A DNA stretch of 64,000 nucleotides from Acidobacteriota bacterium (GTDB taxonomy: Bacteria; Acidobacteriota; Vicinamibacteria; Vicinamibacterales; UBA2999), in NCBI GenBank assembly GCA_963169195.1, contig CAUJDN010000066.1:1-64000 (forward strand). The letters are read 5' to 3'. Of the stretch, positions 52,461 through 64,000 are shown in pieces. The translations under genes were made by a program, and so were the position numbers. The notes under the pieces were generated by a model, which saw only the letters and a list, made by a program, of their open reading frames with translations, was not told where the DNA came from and searched no databases. The stretch's first letter is position 1, and each line of letters starts with the position of its first letter.

Positions 52461-54356
52461 CTACTCCGGCCAGGCCGCGCGGGCCAGCACCACCGCCGAC
52501 GGCCGCCGGAAGCGAATGAGCGGGGCGTCGCCGGACACGTCCACGTCGGGTGCCAGCGGGTCGGCCGTGAATTCCGGGGATTCGCTGGTGAGCAGCACGT
52601 GCCACGGGCCGCCGGCCGAGGCTCCCCGCAGGACCGGCAGGGCCGCCAGGTCGTGCGTGCCGTGCCCCTTCAGACACACGACGATGGCCAGGGTCGTGCC
52701 GGCCGAGGCCCGCAGCATCACGAGGCCATCCGCGCCCAGCGCCTCGCTAACGATCGGACCGGTCTGGGCGCCCAGGAGGGCGGGCTCGCGCAGGCGGAGC
52801 TCCAGCAGCGCTCGATGCAGCCGCGCCATGCCCGCATGGGGCTCCTGCGCGAGCTCGGCCCATCGAAGCTTCGACACTTCGAAGGTGGAGGACGACTGCG
52901 GGTCTGGAATCCGTTCGCGTGCGCCAGCGTCCGAGAACACCGCAAACCTCGCGAACTCACGGCGCCGGCCTTCGGTCACCAGCCGGCCGAGCTCCGCGTG
53001 GTGATCGGTGAAGTACAGGAACGGTGAGGACGCCGCCCACTCCTGGCCCATGAACAGGAGCGGCGTCTGCGGCAGCGTCAGCAGCAGCACCGTGACCGCC
53101 CGCACGGCGGCGAGATCCACCTGGTGGTGCAGGCGCTCGCCGAACGCGCGGTTGCCGATCTGGTCGTGGTTCTGGAGGCAGACGACGAACCTGCGGGGCT
53201 GGATGCCGGAGGGATCGGTGCCGCGCGCGTGGCCCGCGTACGTCGAATGCTGCCCGGTGAAGAACCATCCCTGCCTGATGGTGGTGGCGATGTCGCCGAC
53301 GGTCCCGGAGTAGTCCAAGTAGTAGCCGTCGTGGTCGCCCGCCAGCGCGCGGCGCACCTCGTGGTGGAAGTCGTCGGCCCACACGGCGTCGAGGCCGTAC
53401 CCGCCGGCCTCGACGGGCCGCACCAGATGTGCCAGGTTGCGATCGTCTTCGGCGATGATGGCCACCTGCCGGCCGCTGACCCCGCCGTGGACGCGGGCCG
53501 CCAGCTCCGCGAGGAACGGCTGCGCGCTGTCGTCGCGCATGGCGTGCGTGGCATCGAGCCTGAGCCCGTCGATGTGGTACTCGTGGATCCAGTGCAGCGC
53601 GTTCTCGATGAGGAAGGCGCGCGTGTCCGTGGCTCGCGGCCCGTCGAGGTTGACGCTCTTGCCCCAGGGGCTCGGGTGGCGATCGGTGAAGTACCACGGG
53701 CTGAACGCGAAGAGGTACGCGCCGTCCGGGCCGACGTGGTTGTAGACCACGTCGAGGAGCACCGCGAGGCCGTGGCGGTGCGCCGCGTCCACCAGGCGGC
53801 GCAGGTCGTCCGGCGTACCGTAGCAGCGGGCGGGCGCGAAGAGGGCCGCGCCGTCGTAACCCCAGTTGCGCGAGCCGGGGAAGTCGGCGACCGGCATCAG
53901 CTCGATGGCCGTCACGCCGAGGTCGCGCAGGTACGGCAGCCGATCCATGGCCGCGCGGAACGTCCCCTCGGCCGTGAAGGCCCCGACGTGGAGCTCGTAG
54001 ATCACGAGGGCATCGATCGGCAGGCCCGGCCACTCCTGGTCGGTCCAGCAGAAGCCCGCCGGATCCACGACCTCGGACGGCCCGTGCACGCCGTCCGGCT
54101 GGAAGCGCGAGGCCGGATCGGGAAACGGCCCCTCGTCGTCGAGGGCATAGCGATAGCGCGCGCCCGCGGCCACGCCGGCGACGGTTCCCCCGAAGTACCC
54201 GTCGCCCGCGGCGTCGAGGGACGCGCGGAGGATTCCGCCCTCCGCGCGTTCGATGACCACCGAGACCGATCGGCGCTCCGGGGCCCACACACGGAACCGG
54301 GTTCCGCCGTCACCGGGGATGGCGCCGAGCGTCGGCCGCCAGGGTGGCTCAGGCAT
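52461..54356 (-). CDS. treZ: malto-oligosyltrehalose trehalohydrolase
   Basis: 631 residues. An N-terminal beta-sandwich (GTRFRVWAPERRSVSVV) leads to the GH13 barrel: AVLLDVVYNHVGPDG, GLRLDATHAMRDD (nucleophile Asp), IIAEDDRN (acid Glu) and VCLQNHDQIGNRAFG. YELHVGAFTAEGTFRAAMD and GSRNWGYDGAALFAP are typical of TreZ. It cleaves trehalose from maltooligosyltrehalose. Its first 8 bp overlap the end of the maltokinase gene. Confidence 0.96.
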   Translation of the reverse strand: MPEPPWRPTLGAIPGDGGTRFRVWAPERRSVSVVIERAEGGILRASLDAAGDGYFGGTVAGVAAGARYRYALDDEGPFPDPASRFQPDGVHGPSEVVDPAGFCWTDQEWPGLPIDALVIYELHVGAFTAEGTFRAAMDRLPYLRDLGVTAIELMPVADFPGSRNWGYDGAALFAPARCYGTPDDLRRLVDAAHRHGLAVLLDVVYNHVGPDGAYLFAFSPWYFTDRHPSPWGKSVNLDGPRATDTRAFLIENALHWIHEYHIDGLRLDATHAMRDDSAQPFLAELAARVHGGVSGRQVAIIAEDDRNLAHLVRPVEAGGYGLDAVWADDFHHEVRRALAGDHDGYYLDYSGTVGDIATTIRQGWFFTGQHSTYAGHARGTDPSGIQPRRFVVCLQNHDQIGNRAFGERLHHQVDLAAVRAVTVLLLTLPQTPLLFMGQEWAASSPFLYFTDHHAELGRLVTEGRRREFARFAVFSDAGARERIPDPQSSSTFEVSKLRWAELAQEPHAGMARLHRALLELRLREPALLGAQTGPIVSEALGADGLVMLRASAGTTLAIVVCLKGHGTHDLAALPVLRGASAGGPWHVLLTSESPEFTADPLAPDVDVSGDAPLIRFRRPSAVVLARAAWPE

Positions 54357-55785
54357 CGAGAATCCGCAGGAGCCCGCGAGCGGGAATATGGGCCCAGTCA
54401 GGCCGGTTGTTCAACTCGTAGTCGAGCTCGTAGAGCGCCTTCTCGAGCGCCCAGAAGCGAAGCCACTGCAGGCGTGCGCCGGGATCGGCCGGCAGGAAGA
54501 CGGGGCTCTCCATCCCCGGCGTGGAGAAATAACCTTCGAGGAACGTAGGGGCCAACGCCAGGGCCTCGCGCACCGCGTCGAGGCGGCTGCGGGCGTCCGC
54601 ACAGGCCACCTCGAGCGCGTACTCGAAGGAACGCAGCATGCCCGCCACGTCCTTCAGCGCACACTGCTTGCGGCGGCGTTCCTCGATCGGGCGCGTGGGC
54701 TCGCCTTCGAAGTCGATCAGGATGAATCCGGAGGGCGTCTTGAGCGTCTGGCCGAGATGGTAGTCGCCGTGGATGCGGATGGCATGGAGCGACGTGCCGG
54801 GGCCCGTGACCGCGGGAAGGAGCGAGGCGTCCGTCGCCGCGACGCGAGTCAGCGCCCTGGCGAGCCGCGCCGCCTCATCATCGGTCAGCCCGCAGTCCCC
54901 GACATGACGGACCGCCCTGGCCGCGTGGTCCCTCACCGCCGCCACCCAGCCGATGATGTCCAGGGCGGCAATGGGAGCCGGCGCAAACGCCGGCACCGTC
55001 GCATCGGATGCCAGCGCCTGGTGGAAGCCGGCCGTGATGGCGCCCAGCGCAAGCAGGTCGTCGCGGCGGGTCTCCCAGCAGCCCGGCCGGTTGAGCTCGT
55101 CCTGGATGTGGCGCTGGACGTAGTGCCAGCCATCGCCGGAGTTCTGCACGAAGGCCTGCAGCACGCCGAGCGCGCACGTCGTGCCGTCCGGACGCGCGTA
55201 CGTGACGGAGCCATGGAGCGGCGGGAAACCACGGAAGCTGGTCCAGTTCGTCAGGAAACGGCCGACCTCGACCTCGGGGTTCTCGCCGGGCTGGACCCGC
55301 CGGAACAGCTTGAACACCAGCGTGTCGCCGATCCCGAGCGAGGTGTTGCTCTGATCGGCGCCCAGCGTGCGTGTCTCGGGGGCCTCGCCGAGGATCTCCG
55401 CCGCGTGGGACGTGACGTCACCGAAGCGCAGGGCGCCGCCCGACGCGGTGGGCACGTCCTCGCGCGCCGCCAGCCGTCGCAGCAGGGCGCTCGCGCTGTC
55501 CGGGTCCGAGGAGACATCCACGATGAGCGCTCCCGCGGCCGTGCGGCCGGCGACGGGCCTGCCCTCGGCAGCGCTCCTGATGCCGAGCCAGAGGCAGTAC
55601 GGCTCGGCCGGCGCATCGGCATACGCGACTTCGATGAACGCGAGGGCATCCGGTGCCTCGTCCTCCCGCAGCCAGGCATGGTCCAGGATGGTCACGCCGG
55701 TGATGGCGCGGCTCTTCCCGCCGAACCACCGCTGTGCCTGGAGGAAGGCGGGCAGGGACGGCGCTGCCTCAGAGATGCGAGACAT
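54349..55785 (-). CDS. mak: maltokinase
   Basis: 478 residues from ATG 55785; the start lies 17 bp inside the preceding channel-like gene. The N-terminal cap reads LPAFLQAQRWFGGKSRAITG. Kinase-like motifs: FKLFRRVQPGENPEVEV, the catalytic loop IRIHGDYHLGQTL and metal site LIDFEGEPTRP. These match Mak/Pep2, which phosphorylates maltose at C1 with ATP to supply GlgE. In many bacteria Mak is fused to TreS; here it is separate and two genes away. Confidence 0.93.
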   Translation of the reverse strand: MSRISEAAPSLPAFLQAQRWFGGKSRAITGVTILDHAWLREDEAPDALAFIEVAYADAPAEPYCLWLGIRSAAEGRPVAGRTAAGALIVDVSSDPDSASALLRRLAAREDVPTASGGALRFGDVTSHAAEILGEAPETRTLGADQSNTSLGIGDTLVFKLFRRVQPGENPEVEVGRFLTNWTSFRGFPPLHGSVTYARPDGTTCALGVLQAFVQNSGDGWHYVQRHIQDELNRPGCWETRRDDLLALGAITAGFHQALASDATVPAFAPAPIAALDIIGWVAAVRDHAARAVRHVGDCGLTDDEAARLARALTRVAATDASLLPAVTGPGTSLHAIRIHGDYHLGQTLKTPSGFILIDFEGEPTRPIEERRRKQCALKDVAGMLRSFEYALEVACADARSRLDAVREALALAPTFLEGYFSTPGMESPVFLPADPGARLQWLRFWALEKALYELDYELNNRPDWAHIPARGLLRILDA

Positions 55786-56473
55786 CCTCACCCTTCGGTT
55801 CCGCGCGCTCCCCGGGGAACTGGCGCTCGAGGAATCGGCGCGCCACGTGGCCGCCGCCGATGCCGAAGGCGATGGCCAGGCCGAGCATGACGGCACCAAA
55901 CGCAATCGCAAACGCGGTGAGCACGATCGTGCGGGCCACGGCAATGTGGTCGAGCGCCATGGCGCCCGCCAGGATCAGGATGAGCCACCGTACCCCGCCC
56001 GCCAGCAGGCGAGGCGATGGGGCATGGGCGTTGACGGCCGTCAGCAGGGTGGCTCGCCAGAGGAAGTTGGCGGCGAGCAGGCCCACCACGAAGATGCCCA
56101 GCGCCACGATCAGGCGCGGGACGAACAGGACGAACGACGCCACCAGCCCCTCCAGCACCGTAAAGCCGAGGACGTCCACCCCCGACAGCAGGAACCCGAT
56201 CCACACCAGCCAGAACACCGCCTTGCTCACCAGGACGTCGGCCGGGGGCAGGTCGGCCGTCTTGAGCAGCGGCGCGAGGCCGGCCCGCTCGCAGGCGGCG
56301 TTGAAGCGCAGCCACCCGAGCACCCAGCGCACCACCAGCCTGAGCACCGCGGCGATCACCCATCCGGCCAGGACGATGCTGATGGTGGTGACGACGCGCG
56401 GGAGGAAGAGCCTGATGGCGTCGACGAAGTTCGCCCCCGCCTGGCTGACCGCGTTCGCAATCATCTGAGCCAT
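55769..56473 (-). CDS. membrane protein with MscS-type TM-helix repeats
   Basis: 234 residues with at least four to five hydrophobic helices: LPRVVTTISIVLAGWVIAAV, VFWLVWIGFLLSGVDVLGF, FVLFVPRLIVALGIFVVGL and MLGLAIAFGIGGGHVARRFL among them. The repeated pattern 'PRL/V-V...GIFVVG' matches the conserved TM-helix unit found with small-conductance mechanosensitive channels, but the soluble MscS vestibule is absent. It ends in a short charged tail (ERAEPKGEDVSHL). GAGGTG precedes the ATG. Its place between a glycosyltransferase and maltokinase suggests a link to osmotic control of trehalose. Confidence 0.8.
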   Translation of the reverse strand: MAQMIANAVSQAGANFVDAIRLFLPRVVTTISIVLAGWVIAAVLRLVVRWVLGWLRFNAACERAGLAPLLKTADLPPADVLVSKAVFWLVWIGFLLSGVDVLGFTVLEGLVASFVLFVPRLIVALGIFVVGLLAANFLWRATLLTAVNAHAPSPRLLAGGVRWLILILAGAMALDHIAVARTIVLTAFAIAFGAVMLGLAIAFGIGGGHVARRFLERQFPGERAEPKGEDVSHL

Positions 56474-56476
56474 GAA

Positions 56477-57754
56477 TCACCTCGGAGTGGTGCGGGTCCA
56501 GCGCTGGACCAGGTACGGCTTGGCACGTTCGAACTGCAGGCACAGGGCCTCGAGATCCGCCTCGACAGCCGCGGCGTCGGTCCCGGCGTGCTGCAGGACG
56601 AAGGAACCCGTGCGCGCCAGGTAGAGCGGCAGCAGGGCCTGGGTGATGTGCTCGCGGCGCATCACGCCCTCGTGGTGCGCGGCGAGGAACTGGTAGACCG
56701 TGGCCACCCACAGCTCGTCGGGGAACCGCACGCGCTCCGTCCGCACCTGCGAGGCCTCCTCGAGCGCGGTCTCGGTGTCCGGCGCGAGAATGGCGTCGAG
56801 GATGCTCCGCAGGTCACGCAGGTTCGCGCCGAACGACTGGAGGAGGCGCTCGCCGTCGATGGGCGGTGCGTCGCCGGGGGGCGGCGGCGCGAGGCCCAGC
56901 GCCGGCAGCGGCTCGGACCCGGTCCGCGAGAGCCAGGAGGCATCCTGCGCCTCGAGCAGGGTGAACAGCGAGCCCACGACCTGCCCGAACGTTTCGGCCA
57001 GGCCGGGACGCTGCGAGCCCGGCGCCACCGTGCGCGGGCCGAGCGGCGCCTGGCAGCAGCGATACTCGCGGGCCACCGCGTGGCCCGTGAGCCAGAGATC
57101 GATGCCGTACTGCGCGAGGGGCGTCTCCCAGACCGCCTGTTCGAGGCAGTCGGCCGCGAAGCGGCCCGCGCAGCCGAACTCGGCGGCCTGGGGCTCGGCG
57201 AACTGGAGGCCGTACGCGGCACGGACGAGCGGACGCACCAGCTGGCTGACCAGCGGGCCATCCAGGGGATGGCGCGCGTAGATGGGCGCAACGAAGTCGT
57301 AGCCCTGGTTGCGCACGGGAGATACGAGCGCCTGGATCCACTCCGGCGTCACGCTCGTGACGTCGGGGTCGAGCACGGCCACGGCCCGCGCCTGGAGCAG
57401 GTCCGCGGCCGCGAAGATCTGCCGGAGCGCGCTCCCCTTGCCGGGCACCCCGTGGTAGGGCGCACTGATACGGTGCACCGTGCGGAGGCTGTGGCGCATC
57501 AGCAGCGTGTCGGCCTCGTCCATCGACAGGTCCCGCACGATGGCGCGCGTGCCGTCCTCCGACCCGCCGTCCGAGTTGATGAGCACCGTCCGGTCACGAG
57601 GGAAATGGCGGGCGAACGCGCGGTGCACCGCCCTGACCACCGGCGCGATGGTCGCGGCGTTGTTCAGCGTGGGGAGGCCGACCAGGATGTCCACCTGGCC
57701 CACCGCCATGAGTTCCTGGACGAGTTCGTCAGGGAGCAGGCTGGGCTGCGCCAC
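56477..57754 (-). CDS. GT-A fold glycosyltransferase (GT2/GT81-like)
   Basis: 425 residues from GTG 57754, with AGGAGGG 8 nt upstream. The GT-A start is ILVGLPTLNNAATIAPVVRAV, then LINSDGGSEDGTRAIV, GKGSALRQIF and the metal-binding AVLDPDVTSVTPEW. YDFVAPIYARHPLDG and GIDLWLTGHAVAREYRC follow. The wording resembles glucosyl-3-phosphoglycerate/mannosylglycerate synthases, which make compatible solutes. The acceptor is not certain. Its position in a trehalose/glucan operon agrees with osmolyte or glucan-primer synthesis. Confidence 0.85.
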   Translation of the reverse strand: MAQPSLLPDELVQELMAVGQVDILVGLPTLNNAATIAPVVRAVHRAFARHFPRDRTVLINSDGGSEDGTRAIVRDLSMDEADTLLMRHSLRTVHRISAPYHGVPGKGSALRQIFAAADLLQARAVAVLDPDVTSVTPEWIQALVSPVRNQGYDFVAPIYARHPLDGPLVSQLVRPLVRAAYGLQFAEPQAAEFGCAGRFAADCLEQAVWETPLAQYGIDLWLTGHAVAREYRCCQAPLGPRTVAPGSQRPGLAETFGQVVGSLFTLLEAQDASWLSRTGSEPLPALGLAPPPPGDAPPIDGERLLQSFGANLRDLRSILDAILAPDTETALEEASQVRTERVRFPDELWVATVYQFLAAHHEGVMRREHITQALLPLYLARTGSFVLQHAGTDAAAVEADLEALCLQFERAKPYLVQRWTRTTPR

Positions 57755-57766
57755 TCGTGGACCCTC

Positions 57767-61547
<3,781 letters not shown>

Positions 61548-61551
<4 letters not shown>

Positions 61552-63521
61552 GCCCCGACGTCTCCAGGATCGACGCGCAGGATGTGCGCGGGCTCGCCGT
61601 CGAGAGGGTCGAGGCGCACCCAGTTGGTCTCGCCCCAGGTGAACCGCTGGTCCGTCAGGAGGTCGTCCACCGAATACGGTCGCCCGGGACCCACCCCGAT
61701 CGCCTCCGGCGGCACCTGCAGGTGGCCGAACTGGGCCTGCGCGGGATCGAGGTTCACGACGACGATGACCGAGTTGGCATGGTCCGGGGTGGACTTCACG
61801 TAGGCGATCATCTGATCGTTGTCGATGTCCAGGAAGCGGAGATTCGTCAGGTGGTGCAGCGCCGGATTCTGGCGGCGCGCCAGGTTCACCCGCGTGATGA
61901 AGGCGTTGAGATTACCCGGGGACTCCCAGTCGCGTGGCTTGACCTCGTACTTCTCCGAGTCCAGGTACTCCTCCCGCCCGGGAATCGCGGCGTTCTCGCA
62001 CAGCTCGTAGCCGGAGTAGATGCCGTAGGACGGCGAGAGCGTGGCGGCCAGGACCAGTCGCTGCTTGAACGCGGGCGTGCCGAACTGCTGAAGGATGGGC
62101 GGCAGGATGTCCGGCGTGTTCGCGAAGAAGTTCGGGCGGAAGTAGGCCGCCGGTGCGGGCGCCGCAAGCTCGGTGAGGTACTCGGTGAGCTCGGCCTTCG
62201 TGTTCCGCCACGTGAAGTAGGTGTACGACTGGGTGAAGCCCCGCTTTGCCAGCGCCTGCGTCATGGGCGGGCGCGTGAACGCCTCGGCCAGGAAGATCAC
62301 GTCGGGCGCCTCGCGCTGCACCGTGTCGATGAGCCACGTCCAGAAGCCGATGGGCTTGGTGTGCGGGTTGTCCACGCGGAAGATCCGGACGCCGTGGGCC
62401 ACCCAGAAGCGCACCACTTCCAGGAGCGCCTCCCACAGGTGCTGCCAGTCGGGCGTGTCGAAGTTCAGCGGGTAGATGTCCTCGTACTTCTTCGGAGGAT
62501 TCTCCGCGTAGCGGATCGTGCCGTCCGCCCGGCGATAGAACCACTCGGGATGCTCGCGGACCCACGGGTGATCCGGCGAGCACTGGATGGCCAGGTCGAG
62601 CGCGACGTCCATGTCGAGCGCGGCCGCCTCGCGGACGAACGCGTCGAAGTCGTCGAGCGTGCCGAGGGCGGGCTCGACGGCCATGTGGCCGCCGGCCTCG
62701 CTGCCGATGGCCCAGGGGCTGCCCGGGTCGCCGGGCCCGGCGCCCACGCGGTTGTTGGGGCCCTTCCGCTTGGAGTGGCCGATGGGATGAATCGGCGCCA
62801 GGTAGACGACGTCGAACCCCATGCGATGGAGCGCGGGCAGGCGGCGCGCGGCATCCCGGAACGTGCCGGGACGCGCCTTGTCCGTGGTCTGGGACCGCAC
62901 GAAGAGCTCGTACCAGGCGCCGAACCGCGCGCGCGGCCGGTCGGCCACGATCGCGAGTTCCGGCTCGAAGTGGCCCTCGTCTTCCCGAGGCCCGAGCCGC
63001 GCCATCAGCGCCAGCGCCTCGTCCGACGCGGCGATGGCGAGCATCCCTTCCGGATCGCCGGAGAGCGCCCGGAGCGTCGAGAGCAGCATGGTCGCCGCGT
63101 GGCCATCGGCCCCGGTAGCCGTGCCGGCGGCTCGCGCGACCATGGCCAGGCCCTCGGCGATCTCGCTCGCCACGTCGGGCTGGGCCGCGGCCACGCGCTT
63201 GCGCAGCTCCTCGACCCACGACGCGTAGTGATCGGTCCAGCCCGCGACCGTGAACCGGTAGCGGCCGACCGCGTCGAGCGGGATCTCGCCGCGCCAGCGA
63301 TCGATGCCCGGCTCGATCAGGTCCATCGGCACCTCGCGCATTGGCGTGCCGGGGCCTCGGTAGCGCACGACCGCGCGGAGCCGCTCGTGGCCGTGCCGGA
63401 AGACGCGCGCTTCAACCGGGCACGGCTCGCCGGCCACGGCCTTCACCGGGAAGCGGCCGCCGTCCACGGACGGCGTCACCGCCTCCACGACGATCTGCTC
63501 GTAGGGTCGCTCGTCGTTCAT
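61548..63521 (-). CDS. glgE: alpha-1,4-glucan:maltose-1-phosphate maltosyltransferase
   Basis: 657 residues, the normal GlgE length; first gene of the operon, with GGAG 5 nt before the ATG. An N-terminal beta-domain ([20 protein letters not shown]) is followed by [32 protein letters not shown] (in part), and the GH13_3 active site: [15 protein letters not shown] with the nucleophile Asp and [14 protein letters not shown] with the acid Glu. It uses maltose-1-phosphate (from Mak) to lengthen alpha-1,4-glucan. No glgB is in the window. Confidence 0.96.
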
Positions 63522-63673
63522 CGTGTCTCCAGCGGCGCACGCCGCGCCGGGGCGTTCGCGGCGGAATGGGGGCGATAGCGAGACGAACGGATGAAGGGGT
63601 CGCGCATGAGATCGATGCGCCGGGCGGCGCTCGATAGCGACAGTACCGCGTCAGGCACGTGCCTTTCAATCAG

Positions 63674-64000
63674 AACCCTCTCACTCCGGCTCGTCCGTGC
63701 GCGGACGCGGCAGGGCAGCGGGTGAATCTCTCCTCGAACCTCGCCACGGCCTACCAGACACCGACCACCGTGCAGCTGTCGAACCGCCCGTCAGACGAGG
63801 GCGGCTTCAACGAGGATCTGGGCCCCGAAGATCTACGGAGCTTCGAAGTCGGCGCCCGCGGCAGCATCGCGGACTGGCGCGTGCGTTTCGAGGTGGCCGG
63901 CTACTTCTCGACCATCGACGGCGCCCTGGTGCGCTTCCAGCGCGCCGACGCGCAGGCCTACACGCAGAGGGCGGATCAGCCGCTGGCGGGCGGCGACGCG
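63674..64000 (+). pseudogene. TonB-dependent receptor beta-barrel fragment, no start, runs off right edge
   Basis: An open frame with no ATG runs from a stop at 63605-63607 past 64000. From about 63722 it reads VNLSSNLATAYQTPTTVQLS, NRPSDEGGFNEDLGPEDLRS, FEVGARGSIADWRVRFEVAG and YFSTIDGALVRFQRADAQAY. YQTPTT-ELxNRP and LGPE-xxSxEVGARG are the usual mid-barrel phrases of Acidobacterial TonB receptors. Homology seems to begin only around 63674, so the signal, plug and first half of the barrel are missing. It is divergent from glgE. Together with the receptor ends at 33406-33900 it suggests rearranged receptor genes. Confidence 0.7.

Overview
The window is GC-rich (about 70% by eye), densely coded DNA with very short gaps. 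It is most likely from an Acidobacteriota genome, probably Vicinamibacteria-like. The pointers are a giant TonB receptor with a carboxypeptidase-regulatory N-domain, a 'VWFA-related Acidobacterial' protein paired with a TPR protein, a DUF1592 cytochrome/DUF1552 pair, and many GTGA, ATGA and TGATG gene overlaps. Taxonomy is inference. No rRNA, tRNA, CRISPR array, integrase or transposase was recognised.

Layout. 1-8.6 kb: a secreted OB-fold-like protein (cut by the left edge), the TonB receptor, dodecin, a tannase/feruloyl esterase, a two-domain VOC dioxygenase and a hydrolase-TPR fusion. 8.6-13.6 kb: an NAD-dependent formate dehydrogenase operon. Its catalytic subunit has an in-frame UGA (selenocysteine) with a SECIS-like hairpin. 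The N-terminal [4Fe-4S] domain of that subunit is encoded separately, two genes downstream, at the end of the ferredoxin-type subunit. 13.7-33.4 kb: TPR/VWA pair, gamma-glutamyltransferase, rhodanese, YbdL-type aminotransferase, M14 peptidase, a phosphopantetheinyl transferase overlapping a PptH-like hydrolase, DedA-like and GNAT genes, glpF-glpK, nadE-trmH-unknown, DUF2177 and LOG genes. 33.4-35.8 kb: remnant of an internally deleted TonB receptor, a CAGATG-type repeat element, RluA-type synthase, a decayed DCC-family gene and msrA.

36.0-41.8 kb: DUF1592 cytochrome, DUF1552 protein and an ankyrin-repeat protein in series. 42.1-46.5 kb: a group 1 membrane-bound [NiFe] hydrogenase (small, large, cytochrome b, protease, hypC) whose small subunit carries the six-cysteine proximal cluster of oxygen-tolerant enzymes. 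46.7-48.5 kb: a lone type IV pilin and a YcaQ-type glycosylase. 63.5-48.6 kb (minus strand): an eight- or nine-gene operon glgE-glgX-treS-GT-channel-mak-treZ-treY(-RluA-like) joining both trehalose routes to the GlgE alpha-glucan route. The right edge holds a beta-barrel piece of a TonB receptor without a start codon.

Together the genes suggest an aerobic or microaerophilic heterotroph. It can draw electrons from H2 (quinone-linked) and formate (NAD-linked), take up large ligands through TonB receptors, hydrolyse esters and peptides outside the cytoplasm, and store or protect with trehalose and alpha-glucan.
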